A DNA stretch of 64,000 nucleotides from Myxococcales bacterium. GTDB taxonomy: Bacteria; Myxococcota_A; UBA9042; UBA3505. The first letter of the stretch is position 1. The number at the start of each line of letters is the position of its first letter. The DNA lies in NCBI GenBank assembly GCA_002728755.1, contig PBVT01000022.1, positions 23,749 through 87,748 on the forward strand. The letters run 5' to 3'. The notes below the pieces were generated by a model that was not told the origin of the DNA, searched no databases, and saw nothing but the letters and a program-made list of their open reading frames with translations. A program made the position numbers and the translations under genes. Of this stretch, positions 63,138 through 64,000 are shown piece by piece.

Positions 63138-64000
63138 TTGGAACAGCACACCATAACATTGGTGGGAAACTCCCCGGTGCGTGTTGCCATGGGAAACCGT
63201 GGTACTATACGTCGTTTCTACGGCGACCATATCGGTCCAGTTGCCGCGTCTTCGAGTGGAGAAGAAGTTATCGTTGCGGGGGTCGTGGAAGATCCCTATT
63301 CGGAGACCTACGGGGATCTGAAAGTGCAACATGTCGATGCTTGTGACCACGAGGGAGATTGGGAGTTACACCCCGTCTCGGATGTCCTGGCCAATCCTAC
63401 CTATATTCTTCATCCAGCGGAGCGCTTTTTCCTGGAGCGCTTTGCATCACGGACTCGTATTCAACTCGCGGGTCTCCAGACCAGGAGAGATTGGGAGAAG
63501 CTCAATGGCATCTCGGGCCACCAGGTGGCTCCCGATCTTTTTGTAGTACCCCTTCGAAGCCCGACACTTCCGCCGGCCCGTCACACCAATATGATTGTCC
63601 TGCGCGACGCGGGGCTCGTTGTTGATCCCGCGGCCGTCAGCACCACGGAGCGCGATCGTGCTCTGACGGTATTGCGCGAATACCAGAGCCAGGAAGGAGC
63701 ACTTCAGGCCATTTGGTTGACGCATCATCATCATGATCATATCGGCTCAGCCGCTTATCTTGCGGATCGTCTTGGGCTCCCCATCTGGGGCCATCCTGCA
63801 ACAGCCGAGCGTCTTGATCTGCCAATCAATCGAGTCTTCCGGCATGGTGAAAAGATCCCCGATTGTGGAGCCAGCGAGGGCACCTGGACCGCCTTGCATA
63901 CGCCAGGACACGCACCGGGCCACCTCTGTCTCTGGCAATCCACATCTGGGCGTGTTGTTGCGGGAGATATGGTTGCGGGGGAGGGCACGATCCTCATCGA
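63138..64000 (+). CDS. Metallo-beta-lactamase-fold hydrolase, C-terminally cut by the window
   Basis: The frame is open to the right edge (287 codons). The zinc motif HxHxDH is at 196-201 (THHHHDHIGS), and HTPGH and VVAGDMVAG continue the fold. The N-terminal 140 residues before TNMIVL are not recognisable to me. I place the start at the TTG at 63138 with GGAG six bases upstream; a GTG at 63162 and an ATG at 63189 are alternatives. Possible roles include a thioesterase or LACTB2-like nuclease. Confidence 0.78.
   Translation, partial: MEQHTITLVGNSPVRVAMGNRGTIRRFYGDHIGPVAASSSGEEVIVAGVVEDPYSETYGDLKVQHVDACDHEGDWELHPVSDVLANPTYILHPAERFFLERFASRTRIQLAGLQTRRDWEKLNGISGHQVAPDLFVVPLRSPTLPPARHTNMIVLRDAGLVVDPAAVSTTERDRALTVLREYQSQEGALQAIWLTHHHHDHIGSAAYLADRLGLPIWGHPATAERLDLPINRVFRHGEKIPDCGASEGTWTALHTPGHAPGHLCLWQSTSGRVVAGDMVAGEGTILI

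Overview
The window looks like a chromosomal segment of a Myxococcota-type (deltaproteobacterial) bacterium, perhaps close to the Bradymonadia; no 16S gene is present to confirm this. The signs are many Cys-rich lipoproteins with 'Myxo disulfide', DGCGG and DNDxDG repeats, two C-terminal anchors of the MYXO-CTERM type (Gly-Gly-Cys, one membrane helix, Arg cluster), an IF3 with a long charged C-terminal tail like Myxococcus Dsg, and three GGDEF proteins. Nothing indicates a plasmid, prophage, insertion sequence or CRISPR array. Gene density is high, with frequent ATGA, TGATG and TAATG overlaps.

Positions 1-5.1 kb (minus): a TCA and translation-start cluster, with a J-like protein coupled to def, then fmt, icd, a small membrane protein, an actinobacterial-style sdhC and the start of sdhA. 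5.3-13.3 kb: a lipoprotein, a 7TM-PAS-GGDEF protein, era-der in tandem with a coupled small lipoprotein, and cstA. 13.4-17.4 kb: yceD-rpmF-ldcA-alr on minus and an FHA-GGDEF protein on plus. 17.4-20.0 kb: a short-chain dehydrogenase behind a large McrB-like protein whose nucleotide-binding motifs are eroded. 20.4-27.5 kb: leucine dehydrogenase, a secreted GH18 protein coupled to a GAF-GGDEF protein, a CPBP protease and an unrecognised Rossmann-fold protein. 27.5-33.6 kb: queG, nhaA, trmH, a TrmA/RlmD-like protein without the catalytic Cys, an SCP2 protein and an iron alcohol dehydrogenase.

33.7-44.5 kb is mainly envelope and export. Its most striking part is a coupled four-gene minus-strand set: a secreted SNase-like nuclease, a lipoprotein with ten DNDxDG motifs, a beta-barrel protein with three more, and an ArsC-type reductase. 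A fused 5-oxoprolinase, a lipoprotein and a small barrel protein lie upstream of it. 44.9-54.1 kb: tdk, folD, a hexapeptide acyltransferase, a large Cys-rich lipoprotein, a lipoprotein with a caspase-like His/Cys pair, and a CDP-alcohol phosphatidyltransferase.

54.4-57.0 kb holds tRNA-Val(GAC), infC-rpmI-rplT, ihfA, a MerR-like regulator and tRNA-Pro(GGG), the classic IF3/L35/L20 order but without pheST. 57-64 kb: an esterase-like lipoprotein, rpmB, a MYXO-CTERM protein, a DGCGG-repeat lipoprotein and a truncated metallo-beta-lactamase-fold gene. All calls come from reading motifs by eye; no database search was run.
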